Below, piece by piece: positions 19,237-19,621 of a DNA stretch of 19,621 nt (positions within the stretch are counted from its first letter, which is position 1; the number at the start of each line of letters is the position of its first letter). The notes under the pieces are model-generated. The model was given only the letters and a program-made list of their open reading frames with translations, did no database searches and was not told where the DNA came from. Both the position numbers and the translations under genes were made by a program. The stretch is from Hemicentrotus pulcherrimus (Eukaryota > Echinodermata > Echinoidea > Camarodonta > Strongylocentrotidae), in the NCBI GenBank assembly GCA_003118195.1, contig BEXV01000228.1, forward strand, positions 210,300 through 229,920, in the 5' to 3' direction.

Positions 19237-19621
19237 TTAAAGGGATCTGGTAACTTTGTCTCAGATTCTGAAACAAAATTCTGGTTTTAGCTCATGATGC
19301 AATGATAATTATAAACTTTCAGGTCAGTCAGGAACCCCATGACTTTTACAAGCCGATCGCCTGTCTGATTATCAAGATATTTATGATTGGAATTACAAAT
19401 TTTGAAAACCGTTCGCAGGACGGTTTTCTTAACACTACAGTCTATTGGGGAAAGCGAGAACGGTAAAACCGGTCACTCAAAGAATTTTTACTTTTTGAGG
19501 CACTTCTTGATCATTTTGAAGCGCAATTTTTTTAGGGCTTCAATATTACACCATATCACAGACACTGATAACACGTAGGGCCGTGTATCTCAGATTTAAC
19601 ATTGTTACACGATCCCTTTAA
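19237..19621 (+). mobile_element. TTAA-flanked MITE-like element, 385 bp
   Basis: The element opens TTAAAGGGATCTGGTAAC (19237-19254) and closes with the reverse complement of TTAAAGGGATCGTGTAAC (19604-19621), a terminal inverted repeat matching at 16 of 18 positions. TTAA at both outer ends is the target duplication expected of piggyBac-type transposons, so a non-autonomous piggyBac-like MITE is one reading. The TTAA may instead be part of the inverted repeat. It has no credible ORF for a transposase. An internal hairpin, GAAAACCGT (19402-19410) and ACGGTTTTC (19418-19426), sits mid-element. The window ends at its last base. A second copy lies at 15685-16021 in the same gene. Confidence 0.7.

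Overview
The window looks like nuclear DNA of an animal. It is AT-rich and dominated by introns, intergenic DNA and short dispersed repeats, and its only convincing genes are split by canonical GT-AG introns of about 0.9-1.6 kb. tRNA-derived SINE relics, TTAA-ended MITE-like elements and many microsatellites suggest a marine invertebrate deuterostome, with a sea urchin or other echinoderm most plausible. That assignment is inference, not proof. Single N characters at 1530, 3995 and 16832 mark contig joins in a draft assembly.

Right third (13089-19621): the 3' half of a minus-strand mitochondrial solute carrier gene, best matched to the dicarboxylate carrier (SLC25A10 type). Five exons (18807-18764, 17885-17815, 16189-16097, 14929-14849, 13259-13089) splice in frame into about 153 C-terminal residues and a stop. 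They hold the second half of carrier repeat 2 and all of repeat 3. The N-terminal half lies beyond the right edge. The introns hold two copies of a TTAA-ended repeat (15685-16021 and 19237-19621), a fold-back element present twice around an N, and two local tandem duplications.

Middle (about 6.5-13 kb): no convincing conserved gene. It holds the 3' flank (probably 3' UTR) of the carrier gene, SINE relics, CT-, GA- and AT-rich simple repeats, a 50-codon plus-strand ORF ending in a hydrophobic segment (7393-7545), and an unrecognised 125-codon ORF (9758-10135).

Left part (1-5.6 kb): a probable first coding exon on the minus strand (5562-5484) encodes a signal peptide and ends in a phase-1 donor. 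The rest of that secreted or membrane protein was not found. Downstream of it a 954-bp block occurs twice, exactly either side of the N at 3995. This is most simply an unmerged contig overlap, not a biological duplication. A GAT-rich microsatellite lies near the left edge.

No operon, CRISPR array, rRNA, intact tRNA or viral gene was seen. I found no clear undescribed system. The best leads are the TTAA element family, the fold-back element with two allele-like centres, and the orphan signal-peptide exon.
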